Positions 41,772 to 50,368 of a DNA stretch of 64,000 nucleotides are shown one piece after another. Position 1 is the stretch's first letter, and every line of letters starts with the position of its first letter. Where the stretch lies: NCBI GenBank assembly GCA_036513415.1, contig DATBZA010000190.1, positions 1 through 64,000 of the forward strand, read 5' to 3'. The translations under genes and the position numbers were made by a program. The notes under the pieces are model-generated. The model saw only the letters and a program-made list of their open reading frames with translations, made no database searches and had not been told where the DNA came from. The DNA is from 40CM-4-68-19 sp036513415. GTDB taxonomy: Bacteria; Myxococcota; Myxococcia; Myxococcales; 40CM-4-68-19.

Positions 41772-42943
41772 TTCCCCATCTTGCAGCCGGCCGCGGGATC
41801 CTCGGCGTCCTTCATCGCGACTCCGAGCACCACTTCCTTTCCGCCCTTCACCTGGCGCAGGTAGACGTCCTGGACGGGATTGTGCGCCTTGGAGAAGCGG
41901 AACGGCCCGCGCGGGCTGTCCAGCCGCGTCGCCTCCAGCGCGGCGATCAGCTCCTTGCCGGCGCCCGTGTCTCCCTTCACCTTGCCGAGCGCCTGCGCGA
42001 GCGTGTTCACGGTGTCGTAGCCGGCGACGGCGTACACGTCCGCATCGCGACCCGTGGCCTTCTTGAACGACTCGCGGAACTTCTTGTTGGCGGCGTTGTC
42101 GAGGGCGTCCGCGTAATGCAGCGTGGTCTTGATGCCCTCGGCGGCGGCGCCCTGGGCGGTGAGGACGCCCTCGGTGAGGAAGCCGGATCCGTAGAGCGGG
42201 ACCTTTTGTTGGAGGCCGGCGTCTGCGTAGTCCTTGACGAACTTGGCGGCGCCCGCGCCGGCGAAGAACACGAACACCGCGTCCGGCTTGAGCGCGGCGA
42301 TCTCGGAGAGGTTCGCCTGGAACTCGGTGTTCGGGAAGGGGACCGCGATCTCCTTCACCACCGCGCCGCCGCCTTTGGAATATCCCTCCTTGAACGCGGC
42401 CATCGACTCCTGCCCGAAGCTGTAATTCCAAAACATGAGGACGGCCCGCTTGTGTCCCGCCTTCAGCATGACGTCGGCGCAGGGATACGACACCTGCCAG
42501 TTGGAGAACGAGGTGCGGAAGACGTGCGGAGCGCAGAGCGTCCCGGTCACGGCCTGCGCGCCCGCGTTGGTGACGATGGTCAGCACGTTCTCCTGCCGGA
42601 CGATCTGCATCATCGCCATCGCCACGCCCGAGTGGACCGGGCCGGTGAGGATGTCGACCTTCTCGCCGGCGATCAGCTTGTTGACGTTGGCGGGCGCCTT
42701 GGCGGGATCGGACTCGTCGTCGACCGCGACCCACTCCACCTCGCGGCCGCCCAGCTTGCCCCCGTGCTCGGCGGCGGCGACCTTCATGCCGTCGGTGATG
42801 TTGTGCCCCAGCGCTGCATACGTTCCAGAGTACGGCAGCAAGAGGCCGATCTTCAGCCGGGCGCCGGTTGCCGCCCGGAGGCGGCGGGAGAGCAGGGTGG
42901 AGCAGGCGGCTGCACCGAGGAGCGCACGTCGGGAGAGCGTCAT
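41768..42943 (-). CDS. livK: ABC transporter substrate-binding protein, LivK-like
   Basis: This 391-residue periplasmic binding protein has an N-terminal twin-arginine-like signal (SRRALLGAAACSTLLSRRLRA) and the type I binding fold: LLLPYSGTYAALGHNITDG, VDDESDPAKAPANVNKL and GPVHSGVAM. Substrates of this subfamily include branched-chain amino acids, urea or aromatic acids, and sequence does not decide. It is the first gene of livKHMGF, and all five are coupled by 4- or 8-nt overlaps. It diverges from the heat-shock cassette with 335 nt between. Confidence 0.92.
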   Translation of the reverse strand: MTLSRRALLGAAACSTLLSRRLRAATGARLKIGLLLPYSGTYAALGHNITDGMKVAAAEHGGKLGGREVEWVAVDDESDPAKAPANVNKLIAGEKVDILTGPVHSGVAMAMMQIVRQENVLTIVTNAGAQAVTGTLCAPHVFRTSFSNWQVSYPCADVMLKAGHKRAVLMFWNYSFGQESMAAFKEGYSKGGGAVVKEIAVPFPNTEFQANLSEIAALKPDAVFVFFAGAGAAKFVKDYADAGLQQKVPLYGSGFLTEGVLTAQGAAAEGIKTTLHYADALDNAANKKFRESFKKATGRDADVYAVAGYDTVNTLAQALGKVKGDTGAGKELIAALEATRLDSPRGPFRFSKAHNPVQDVYLRQVKGGKEVVLGVAMKDAEDPAAGCKMGK

Positions 42944-43278
42944 GCAACCTCCGGGGGGCCGTAATAGGACAGAAGTCTGCGTACGCCGTCAAATGCGGGC
43001 GCTCCTGGAATGGGCGGAGGGACGCCGACCGCCTGGAGCCGTGCCTCTGAGCTTCAGGCGCTGAACGCCTCGGCTGACTCCGCCCTCGGGCCCTGCGTGC
43101 CCGACCGCAGATCGGCGTACGTGATCTGCGGCATTGTCGCGCTACGTGAACGTCAGCACGTTCCGGCTACGTAGTGTGCGGCATTTTCGACACACGCGAT
43201 CCGTGTCTAGGTTTCGCGCGCCCGGCGGTGCCCGATTCGCCGAATCGGCGGATGCGCGCTGCTCGCGCGGAGGCGGTC
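42944..43278. other. Intergenic control region between livK and hsp20
   Basis: No gene is present. The stretch contains a three-unit tandem repeat of 25 bp (43118-43192) and a small dyad (GACAC with GTGTC around 43190-43208) about 80-160 nt before the hsp20 start. The livK-side half (42944-43100) shows nothing recognisable. Confidence 0.6.
43118..43192 (+). repeat. Three tandem 25-bp repeats upstream of the heat-shock cassette
   Basis: TACGT recurs at 43118, 43143 and 43168, exactly 25 nt apart. Units one and three are alike over most of their length (both contain TGCGGCATT then TTCG or GTCG). Unit two is more diverged but keeps TACGTGA. This may be a regulator-binding array or the binding sites of a stress regulator acting on hsp20-hdeD-clpG. 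Confidence 0.6.
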
Positions 43279-43989
43279 ATGGCGGAGAAGAACGTGGAAG
43301 GCACGCAGTCCTCCCGGTCACAGCCCGGCAGGAGCGGCGCGCAGGCGGAGCAGTCCAGCGAGACCCGGCAACAGTCCGCGGCTCAGCAAGCTGAGCGGCA
43401 GTCTGCCGGGGAGCAGCAGGGCGGACGGCAATCGGCCGGATTGCAAAGGCGTCCGATGTCGGCGCCAGTGCTCGGGGGCCTCGGCCTGAGTCCCTTCTCC
43501 CTCCTCCGCCGCATGCTGGAGGACATGGACCGGATGTTCGAGGGATTGGGAACCGGCCGGGGCGCCGGGACGGCCGGTCTGGAGCGGGGGCCGGCGGCCT
43601 CGCTGGCGCAGGTGTGGTCGCCCGCCATCGACATCGTGGAGCGGGACGGACGGCTGGTGGTGCGCGCTGACCTCCCTGGAATGTCGCCCGACGACGTCCG
43701 CATCGAGGTCCGGGACGATGCGCTCGTTCTCGAAGGTGAGCGACGATCCGAGATCGAGGTCGAGGAGGAGGGCGTCTACCGCTCCGAGCGCGTCTACGGC
43801 CGGTTCTCGCGCGTGATCCCTCTGCCCGACGGGGCGGACCTCGACAAGGCTTCCGCCCGATTCGAGAACGGCGTCCTGGAGATCGAGATCCCCTTGCGTG
43901 AGGACTCACGGCGCCGCCGGATCGAGATCCAGGGTGGGTCCGCGTCGCCAGGCGGCTCCAAGTCCTCGGGCGACACGGCAGTCCACTGA
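43279..43989 (+). CDS. Hsp20/alpha-crystallin small heat-shock protein
   Basis: This 236-residue sHsp has an unusually long Gln/Ser/Glu-rich N-terminus (1-80) followed by the alpha-crystallin domain (WSPAIDIVERDGRLVVRADLP to ENGVLEIEIP). It ends in a short tail with an I-x-I-type element (IEIQ). It binds unfolding proteins and passes them to disaggregases. GGAGG lies 5 nt before the ATG. HdeD- and ClpG-like genes follow on the same strand, 35 and 29 nt apart, consistent with one operon. Confidence 0.93.
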   Translation: MAEKNVEGTQSSRSQPGRSGAQAEQSSETRQQSAAQQAERQSAGEQQGGRQSAGLQRRPMSAPVLGGLGLSPFSLLRRMLEDMDRMFEGLGTGRGAGTAGLERGPAASLAQVWSPAIDIVERDGRLVVRADLPGMSPDDVRIEVRDDALVLEGERRSEIEVEEEGVYRSERVYGRFSRVIPLPDGADLDKASARFENGVLEIEIPLREDSRRRRIEIQGGSASPGGSKSSGDTAVH

Positions 43990-44024
43990 CGGTACGCCAG
44001 TCCATCGGATCGAGTGAGGAGCAC

Positions 44025-44654
44025 ATGGCGCAGAACCTGGCCGAGCTGAGCGTGGCCGAGCGGCACATGGTGAGCAACCTGGCGGAGAACTGGTGGGCGC
44101 TCGTCCTCCGCGGAGTTGCCGGAGTCGTGTTCGGCATCGCCGCCCTGGTGTGGCCCCCAGGAGCAGTGACGGCGCTGGTGCTCCTCTTCGGCGCGTATGC
44201 CCTGTTGGACGGCATCTTCAACCTGATCGCCGCGTTTCGCGCGCCGCGGGAAGGAAGGCGCTGGGGCTGGCTCGCGTTCTCCGGCGTGACCGGCGTCGCG
44301 ACGGGGCTGATCGCGTTCTTCTTCCCGGGCATCACGGCGCTGGCGCTGGTGCTCCTGATCGCGGCCTGGTCGCTGGTCACCGGCATTGCGGAGATCATCG
44401 TAGCCATCCGGCTGCGCAGGGAGATCGAGCACGAATGGCTGCTCGGCCTGTCCGGCCTGCTCTCGGTGGCCTTCGGAGTGTTGCTTTTCTTGATGCCGGC
44501 GGTCGGGGCGATCGCCCTGGCGATCTGGATCGGCGCATACGCGCTCGTGTTCGGCGGGCTGCTGATTGCGTTGGGCATTCGCCTGCGCAGGTGGAGCAGG
44601 TCTCATCGGGCAGGGGGAAACGTTCCCGGCACCGCCGTCCCGCGGACCGCCTGA
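44025..44654 (+). CDS. HdeD-like (DUF308) membrane protein
   Basis: This 209-residue protein has six TM segments arranged as three similar pairs, for example ALVLRGVAGVVFGIAALVWP and FSGVTGVATGLIAFFFPG. These are the repeats of the HdeD/DUF308 family, associated with acid and heat resistance. It lies between hsp20 and a ClpG-like gene, the same grouping as in transmissible stress-tolerance (LHR/tLST) loci. Confidence 0.9.
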   Translation: MAQNLAELSVAERHMVSNLAENWWALVLRGVAGVVFGIAALVWPPGAVTALVLLFGAYALLDGIFNLIAAFRAPREGRRWGWLAFSGVTGVATGLIAFFFPGITALALVLLIAAWSLVTGIAEIIVAIRLRREIEHEWLLGLSGLLSVAFGVLLFLMPAVGAIALAIWIGAYALVFGGLLIALGIRLRRWSRSHRAGGNVPGTAVPRTA

Positions 44655-44683
44655 CCAGTCGATCGTCGAAAGGGTCGAAAAAA

Positions 44684-47467
44684 ATGGCAGACCGAGACGA
44701 GAACAAGGCGCAGTTGTGCGACATCTGCCACCGCCGCCCCGCAGCGCTGCGGGTGACGGTGGTGGAGAACGGCCGGCGGCGGACGCTCAACGTCTGCCGC
44801 GAGGACTATGCGCAGCTGCGCGCGCAGCAGGCCTCGCCGTTCGAGTCGTTGTTCGGGGGGAGCCTCTTCGGCGACGACACCATGCTGAGCGATTTCCTCG
44901 ACGACGGGCAGCCGCGGTCTTCCGGCCAGAGGGCGCCCCGGCGAAAGGGACGGACGGGACGGGACCACGAATCGATCGACGTCGCCGAGGTCCTGAGCGC
45001 GCAGGCGGAGGAGCTCCTGCAACAAGCCGCGCGCATTGCCGTCGAGCGCGGCGGGCGCGAGGTGGACTCCGAGCACCTGCTCTACGCGCTCGCCGACAAC
45101 GATGTCGTGCAGGCCATCCTCTCGCGCCTGAAGATCTCGCCCAAGGATTTGAAGGCCCAGATCGACGAGATGGCGCCGCCCAAGGAAGGGAAGGGCGCGA
45201 AGAGTGGCGAGGTTGGCGTCTCTCCCCGGGTGAAGGCGGCCCTGCTCGCCGCCTTCAGCGCTTCTCGTGAGCTCGGCCACAGCTACGTCGGTCCGGAGCA
45301 TCTCCTCATCGGACTCGCCGAGGAGGAAGAGGGTCTCGCGGGAGATCTCCTGCGACGCTATGGCCTCACGCCCCAGTCGCTCCGCCAGCAGACTGTTCGG
45401 GTGGTCGGCAAGGGGGCGGAGGAGGGAAGGGTAGAAGGAAAGAGCGAGACGCCGAACCTCGACAAGTACAGCCGCGACCTCACCGCGCTGGCGAAGCAGG
45501 GCAAGCTCGATCCCGTGATCGGCCGCGCGCAGGAGATCGAGACCGTGATCGAGATCCTCGCCCGCCGGAAGAAGAACAACCCGGTCCTGATCGGCGAGCC
45601 CGGGGTGGGCAAGACGGCCATCGTGGAAGGCCTCGCGCAACGGATGCTCGCCGGCGAGGTTCCGGAGGACCTGCGCGACAAGCGGGTGGTGGAGCTGAGC
45701 GTCAACTCGCTGGTCGCGGGCACGCAGTACCGCGGGCAGTTCGAGGAGCGGGTGAAGCAGCTCCTGGAGGAGATCTCCGCCCAGCAGGAGAAGCTCATCC
45801 TCTTCATCGACGAGCTGCACACCATCATCGGGGCCGGGTCTGGAAGCGGAGAGGGCGGGCTCGACGTCGCCAACTCGTTCAAGCCGATGCTGGCGCGCGG
45901 CGAGCTGAACCTGATCGGCGCCACCACCCTCAACGAGTACCAGAAGCACATCGAGAAGGACGCCGCGCTCGAGCGCCGCTTCCAGCCGGTGTTCGTGGCG
46001 GAGCCTACCATCGAGCAGACCATCACCATCCTGCGCGGCCTGCGCGACACCTTCGAGGCGCACCACAAAGTCACCATCACCGACGAAGCCATCGTCGCCG
46101 CCGCCGAGCTGTCGGACCGTTACATCCGCGGCCGCTACATGCCGGACAAGGCGATCGACGTCATCGATCAGGCCGCGGCCCGGGTCCGGCTGCGCGGGAC
46201 TTCACGCCCCGCGGAGATCATGGAGGCGGACGCGGCGCTCCAGCAGGCCCGGCGCGAGCGGGACTTCGCGCGCACGCGCAAGAACCACGAGCGCACCAGG
46301 GAGCTGGAGAAGCGCTTCGACGAAGCGCAGAAGGACCACGACCGCAAGCTGCAGAAGTGGGAGAAGACGCGGCGCTCCAGCACGGCCGAAGTGACGGTGG
46401 AGGACGTGGCGGAGATCATCTCGCGCCAGACCGGCGTGCCGGTGACCGAGCTGACGCAAGAGGAGCGGGAGCGGCTGCTGCAGATGGAGTGGCGCCTCCA
46501 CCAGCGCGTGATCGGCCAGGACCAGGCGGTCAAGGCGGTGGCGGAAGCGGTGCGGCTCGCCCGCGCCGGCCTCAAGGACCGCCGGCGCACCATCGCCAAC
46601 TTCTTCTTCCTCGGGCCGACCGGCGTGGGGAAGACCGAGTTGGCCAAGGCGCTGGCCGAGGTCGTGTTCGGCGACGAGAACGCCCTGGTCCGGCTCGACA
46701 TGAGCGAGTACCAGGAGCGGCACACGGTGGCGCGGCTGATCGGCGCTCCGCCCGGATACGTCGGATTCGAGGAAGGCGGGCAGCTCACCGAGCGCGTGCG
46801 GCGGCGTCCATATGCCGTGATCCTGCTCGACGAGTTCGAGAAGGCGCACCCGGACGTGCAGAACATCCTCCTCCAGGTGTTCGACGACGGCCGCCTCACC
46901 GACGGCAAGGGGCGGGTGGTGGACTTCACCAACACCATCATCATCGCCACCAGCAACATCGGCGCCGACGTGATCCAGCGGAACCTCCAGGCCGACGAGC
47001 GCGAGCGCAAGAGCTACGACAAGCTCAAGGACGAGCTGATGGTCCTGCTCCGCAGGTACTTGCGGCCCGAGTTCCTCAACCGCATCGACGAGATCATCGT
47101 CTTCCATGCGCTGGACCGCGCCCAGATCCGCGAGATCGTCGGCCTGCAGCTCGAGCGCGTGAAGCGGCTGGCCAGCGGCCAGGGCCTGACGCTGGAGTTC
47201 GACCAGTCCCTGATCGATTACTTCGCGGAGGTCGGCTACCAGCCGGAGTTCGGCGCCCGCGAGCTGCGCAGGCAGATCCGCTCGCAGCTCGAGACGCTGC
47301 TCGCCAACGCCATGCTCAAGGGCGACATCTCGGAAGGCGACAAGGTCACCTTCTCTTACGACCGCGCCGAGGGCATCCGCTGGAAGAAGGACAAGGCACC
47401 CGCGGCAACCCCCACGCCACCTCCCCCGCGGGAAGCTCCTGCGCAAGCGCAGCCCACGACGCACTGA
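44684..47467 (+). CDS. clpG: ClpG/ClpK-like AAA+ disaggregase with N-terminal zinc motif
   Basis: This 927-residue Hsp100 has an N-terminal Cys motif (C12, C15 and C38, then D41 where relatives have His) and a Clp N-domain (about 98-240; VDSEHLLYALAD). AAA-1 has Walker A 304-311 and Walker B 375-379. A short middle domain (about 510-560) and AAA-2 (Walker A 644-651, Walker B 714-720) follow, then a Pro/Ala-rich tail. The loop after TSNIGADV has no I/V-G-F/L ClpP-docking tripeptide, so a stand-alone disaggregase is more likely than a protease partner. The zinc-motif plus N-domain layout is that of ClpG/ClpK of stress-tolerance loci. Hsp20 and HdeD precede it. Confidence 0.9.
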   Translation: MADRDENKAQLCDICHRRPAALRVTVVENGRRRTLNVCREDYAQLRAQQASPFESLFGGSLFGDDTMLSDFLDDGQPRSSGQRAPRRKGRTGRDHESIDVAEVLSAQAEELLQQAARIAVERGGREVDSEHLLYALADNDVVQAILSRLKISPKDLKAQIDEMAPPKEGKGAKSGEVGVSPRVKAALLAAFSASRELGHSYVGPEHLLIGLAEEEEGLAGDLLRRYGLTPQSLRQQTVRVVGKGAEEGRVEGKSETPNLDKYSRDLTALAKQGKLDPVIGRAQEIETVIEILARRKKNNPVLIGEPGVGKTAIVEGLAQRMLAGEVPEDLRDKRVVELSVNSLVAGTQYRGQFEERVKQLLEEISAQQEKLILFIDELHTIIGAGSGSGEGGLDVANSFKPMLARGELNLIGATTLNEYQKHIEKDAALERRFQPVFVAEPTIEQTITILRGLRDTFEAHHKVTITDEAIVAAAELSDRYIRGRYMPDKAIDVIDQAAARVRLRGTSRPAEIMEADAALQQARRERDFARTRKNHERTRELEKRFDEAQKDHDRKLQKWEKTRRSSTAEVTVEDVAEIISRQTGVPVTELTQEERERLLQMEWRLHQRVIGQDQAVKAVAEAVRLARAGLKDRRRTIANFFFLGPTGVGKTELAKALAEVVFGDENALVRLDMSEYQERHTVARLIGAPPGYVGFEEGGQLTERVRRRPYAVILLDEFEKAHPDVQNILLQVFDDGRLTDGKGRVVDFTNTIIIATSNIGADVIQRNLQADERERKSYDKLKDELMVLLRRYLRPEFLNRIDEIIVFHALDRAQIREIVGLQLERVKRLASGQGLTLEFDQSLIDYFAEVGYQPEFGARELRRQIRSQLETLLANAMLKGDISEGDKVTFSYDRAEGIRWKKDKAPAATPTPPPPREAPAQAQPTTH

Positions 47468-47472
47468 CCAGC

Positions 47473-47512
47473 GGGTCGGGCAAGACCTTTCAGTAGGGTC
47501 GCTGCCCGACCC
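47473..47512. terminator. Terminator-like inverted repeat after clpG
   Basis: GGGTCGGGCA (47473-47482) and TGCCCGACCC (47503-47512) form a 10-bp perfect stem with a 20-nt loop. The right arm lies inside the last codons of the convergent CAP gene. The position suggests a shared transcription end; there is no T-run. Confidence 0.5.
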
Positions 47513-48056
47513 AGTTCCCCGGCGGCTCATAGTCGCAGACCCAGAAGTCCCAGCTCGGGAGCCGCCCACCGAAGGGGGAGTTCAGGTCGCAGACCCGATG
47601 CGCGCAACCGACGCGCAAGGTCGTGCGCCAGACGATCTGCGTGTAGTGGCCGCACTGTTTTCCGGCCGCGCAGGTGTTGCTCGCGTAATCGTAGTCCTGC
47701 GCCTCGCTTGCCCAGGCCCTGACCACGTCGGCGATGGACCAGTGGCCCGGCGGCGCGCTGGCCGCGATGTTTTCTCCGCGGTCGCCTCGTCCTTGGTCAT
47801 GCTGGTACAGGCAGCGATCCGCCCATGCCTGCGCGACGGTGGCCGCGCCGGCTGACCAGGTCAACGCGGGCAGCGGGGGAGAAGGCGGTGGCTGCGCGTC
47901 CCGGCGGACGGCGTTGTGCAGGTCCACCCACGCCTGGGCATCGGCGGTCGGCGCGGGGCCGGACGTGCCGGCGCCTGCGTCGGGGTCCGTTTCGGCCCCC
48001 GGCATGCACGCTGCGGCGAGCAGGCACGCTACGGCGGCAAGGAGGCGCAGGCGCAT
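47490..48056 (-). CDS. CAP/SCP-superfamily secreted lipoprotein
   Basis: This 188-residue protein starts MRLRLLAAVACLLAAACMP; AAAC is a lipobox with Cys17 the likely acylation site. A CAP/SCP domain follows, with GENIAA, WxxE-like elements (VVRAWASEAQDYDY), CGHYTQIVWR and VCDYEPPGNW. Four or more Cys suggest disulfides. Secreted CAP proteins bind lipids or act at the cell surface. The start at 48056 is chosen because the frame above it lacks a signal sequence. The convergent clpG stop is 22 nt away. Confidence 0.88.
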   Translation of the reverse strand: MRLRLLAAVACLLAAACMPGAETDPDAGAGTSGPAPTADAQAWVDLHNAVRRDAQPPPSPPLPALTWSAGAATVAQAWADRCLYQHDQGRGDRGENIAASAPPGHWSIADVVRAWASEAQDYDYASNTCAAGKQCGHYTQIVWRTTLRVGCAHRVCDLNSPFGGRLPSWDFWVCDYEPPGNWVGQRPY

Positions 48057-48186
48057 CGCCCGACGAAGGTAGCCACGAGCAGGCGAAGGAGCACTCGTCG
48101 CCGCTTGGAGTCCGATGAGCGCACACTGGCTTGCATCCGGGATCGCCGGGGTCCCGTTCGGCCGTGGATGCTGATACTGCTGCCTG

Positions 48187-48621
48187 GTGTTTTCCCGCCG
48201 ACTGCCGCACGTGGTCACGCGCAAGGACCTCGCGCTCCTGCTCGCCCCGACCTATGCGGCATCGGCGGAGGTGGACTTCGAGGAGGCGCACGAGCGGATG
48301 GAGCGCGCCGTGGGTAGCCCGCGGGTGCTGGAACAGCTCTACGCCGGCTTTTCCGCCGCGTTGGAGGGGCGCAAGGGTCCGCGCACGAGCGAGGACGAGC
48401 TGATCGACGCGCTGTCGGCGGGAGTGCAGCAGCGTCGATCGCGGGTCAAGCCGGCCCCGCCCGGCCCGGGTATTTCCGCCGTGATGGTCCTGCTGAACCT
48501 CGAGTTGGGCCATGCGCCGGAGATGATGCGTGGCGCGCTCGAAAACCCGAAGGGCAAAGCGCTCCTGGACGAGGGTCTCCGCGCGCTGGGAACGCATCTG
48601 CTGAAGGAGCTGATCAAATGA
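48187..48621 (+). CDS. Hypothetical protein upstream of DEAD-box helicase
   Basis: This 144-residue helical protein has segments DFEEAHERMERAVGSPRVL and LLDEGLRALGTHLLKELIK. There is no signal or TM segment, and no family is recognised. The next gene begins inside its stop (ATGA), so it is coupled to the helicase. Confidence 0.62.
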   Translation: MFSRRLPHVVTRKDLALLLAPTYAASAEVDFEEAHERMERAVGSPRVLEQLYAGFSAALEGRKGPRTSEDELIDALSAGVQQRRSRVKPAPPGPGISAVMVLLNLELGHAPEMMRGALENPKGKALLDEGLRALGTHLLKELIK

Positions 48622-49850
48622 CCTTTGCGGAGCTCGGCCTCTCGCCGCGGTTGTTGTCCGCGCTGGACAAGGCGGGATTCGAAGCCCCGACGCCGATCCA
48701 GGCCCAGGCGATCGCGCCGGCGCTGGCCGGCCGCGACGTCGTCGGCCTGGCGGCGACCGGCACCGGCAAGACCGCCGCCTTCCTGTTGCCCGTTCTCGAG
48801 CACATCGGCCGCAAGCCCCACCACCACCAGCGAAAGACGCGCGCGCTGGTGCTCGCTCCCACCCGTGAGCTGGCGCTCCAGATCCATGAGCAGGCTCGCC
48901 GGTTCGGCACCGATCAAATCCGCGCGGCCGTGGTGATCGGCGGCGTCGGCATGGGTCCGCAAGTCGAAGCGTTCCGGCGGGGCGCGGAGATCGTCATCGC
49001 CACGCCCGGACGCTTGAACGACCACCTCGACCGCGGCACCGCCAGGCTCGACGCCATCGATCACCTGGTCCTGGACGAGGCGGACCGCATGCTGGACATG
49101 GGATTCAAGCCGCAGCTCGACCGCATCCTCGCCAAGGTTCCCCGGGAGCGGCAGACGCTGCTCTTCTCCGCCACCATGGGAGCGGAGGTGGCACAGTTCG
49201 CGCAGAAGCACTTGCGCAATCCCGTGCGCGTCGAGGTTGCCCGCAGCGGGTCGGTGTCCGAGCGCGCCAGCCAGCAGGTGTTTCTCGTCGGGCAGGAGGA
49301 GAAGATCGCGCTGCTGCTCGCCCTGCTCGAGCAGGACGCGCTCTCCACGCTGGTGTTCACGCGAACGAAGCGCCGTGCGGATCGGCTGGCAAAGGCGCTT
49401 TCCCGCGCGGGATACGCGGTGGCGGTGATCCATGCCGACCGGTCGCAAGGGCAGCGCAAGCGCGCGATGGACGACTTCCGCTCCGGAGAGGCGCGGGTGC
49501 TGGTCGCCACCGACATCGCCGCTCGGGGCATCGACGTGGCGGAGATCGGTCACGTGGTCAACTTCGACCTGCCCTCGGTGCCGGAGGATTACGTCCATCG
49601 CATCGGAAGGACCGCGCGAGCGGCGGCCAGCGGGCGGGCGACGAGCTTCGCTTCTCCCGAGGAGCACGACCTCCTGCGCGGAATCGAGAAACTGACCCGC
49701 CGCAGCGTGACTCGCGCCGACGTTCCGCGAGAGAGCGCGGCGTTCCGGGCCGAGGTTCTGCGCGCTTCCGATGCCCGCGAGCGGCAGCAGGAGCAAGCCA
49801 CGGGCGGAGCGCGGCGGCACCGCGCAAGGTCCGGTCCTCGACGTCGTTGA
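48618..49850 (+). CDS. DEAD-box RNA helicase (RhlE-like)
   Basis: This 410-residue ATP-dependent RNA helicase has the Q motif (FEAPTPIQAQAI), motif I ATGTGKT, Ia PTRELALQ and II DEAD (DEADRML). Motif III is SATMG, with V/VI VATDIAARGIDV and HRIGRTARA. The basic C-terminal tail (~40 residues) is typical of RhlE. It probably remodels rRNA or mRNA, as in cold adaptation. It is coupled to the short upstream gene. Confidence 0.94.
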   Translation: MTFAELGLSPRLLSALDKAGFEAPTPIQAQAIAPALAGRDVVGLAATGTGKTAAFLLPVLEHIGRKPHHHQRKTRALVLAPTRELALQIHEQARRFGTDQIRAAVVIGGVGMGPQVEAFRRGAEIVIATPGRLNDHLDRGTARLDAIDHLVLDEADRMLDMGFKPQLDRILAKVPRERQTLLFSATMGAEVAQFAQKHLRNPVRVEVARSGSVSERASQQVFLVGQEEKIALLLALLEQDALSTLVFTRTKRRADRLAKALSRAGYAVAVIHADRSQGQRKRAMDDFRSGEARVLVATDIAARGIDVAEIGHVVNFDLPSVPEDYVHRIGRTARAAASGRATSFASPEEHDLLRGIEKLTRRSVTRADVPRESAAFRAEVLRASDARERQQEQATGGARRHRARSGPRRR

Positions 49851-49924
49851 CGCGCGAGCGCGATCCGGATGGCAACCGCCGGTCGGAGATCGTACGTTGG
49901 GGAATCTGACGCTCGGAGGTGATC

Positions 49925-50365
49925 ATGCGCACCTGGATTCTCCTCGCTGACGCCGCGAGCGCTCGGCTGTATTTGTCTGGCGAGCGCCCAGGCGATTGGA
50001 CGCTGCTCCGCGAGCTCGAGCACCCCGAGGGCCGGATGCGGACGTCCGAGCTGCTCAGCGACAAACCCGGCCGCGTGAAGCAGAGCACCGGGTCGCGAGC
50101 AGCCCTGGAGCCTCACACTCCGCGCAAGAAAGTGGAAGCGGAGCGATTCGCGCGCGAGCTGGCCGAGGCCCTGGACGAGGGGATCGTCAGCGGATCTTTT
50201 GAGCGGCTCGTCCTGGTGGCTCCTCCCGCATTCCTTGGAGCTCTTCGCGACAAGCTGCCGGGCCGGGTCGCGGCGCGCGTCAGCGACGTGATCGAAAAGG
50301 ACTATCTGCACCTCGATCAGCCGACGCTCAAGAAACGACTGGAGAGGGAGCTCCAGGCCAGGTAG
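49925..50365 (+). CDS. Host attachment protein-family (PF10116-like)
   Basis: This 146-residue protein opens MRTWILLADAASARLYL, the start of the family described as required for attachment to host cells. It retains the mid-protein KVEAERFARELAEALDEG and LVLVAPPAFLGALR segments. A release-factor-like fold is likely; the attachment role is a family label and not shown here. GGAGG precedes the ATG at 49925. Confidence 0.82.
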   Translation: MRTWILLADAASARLYLSGERPGDWTLLRELEHPEGRMRTSELLSDKPGRVKQSTGSRAALEPHTPRKKVEAERFARELAEALDEGIVSGSFERLVLVAPPAFLGALRDKLPGRVAARVSDVIEKDYLHLDQPTLKKRLERELQAR

Positions 50366-50368
50366 CGG

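Noticed and set aside
43190..43208. A dyad as the main hsp20 operator
   Set aside because: Five-base arms are short; the 25-bp array is the stronger signal.
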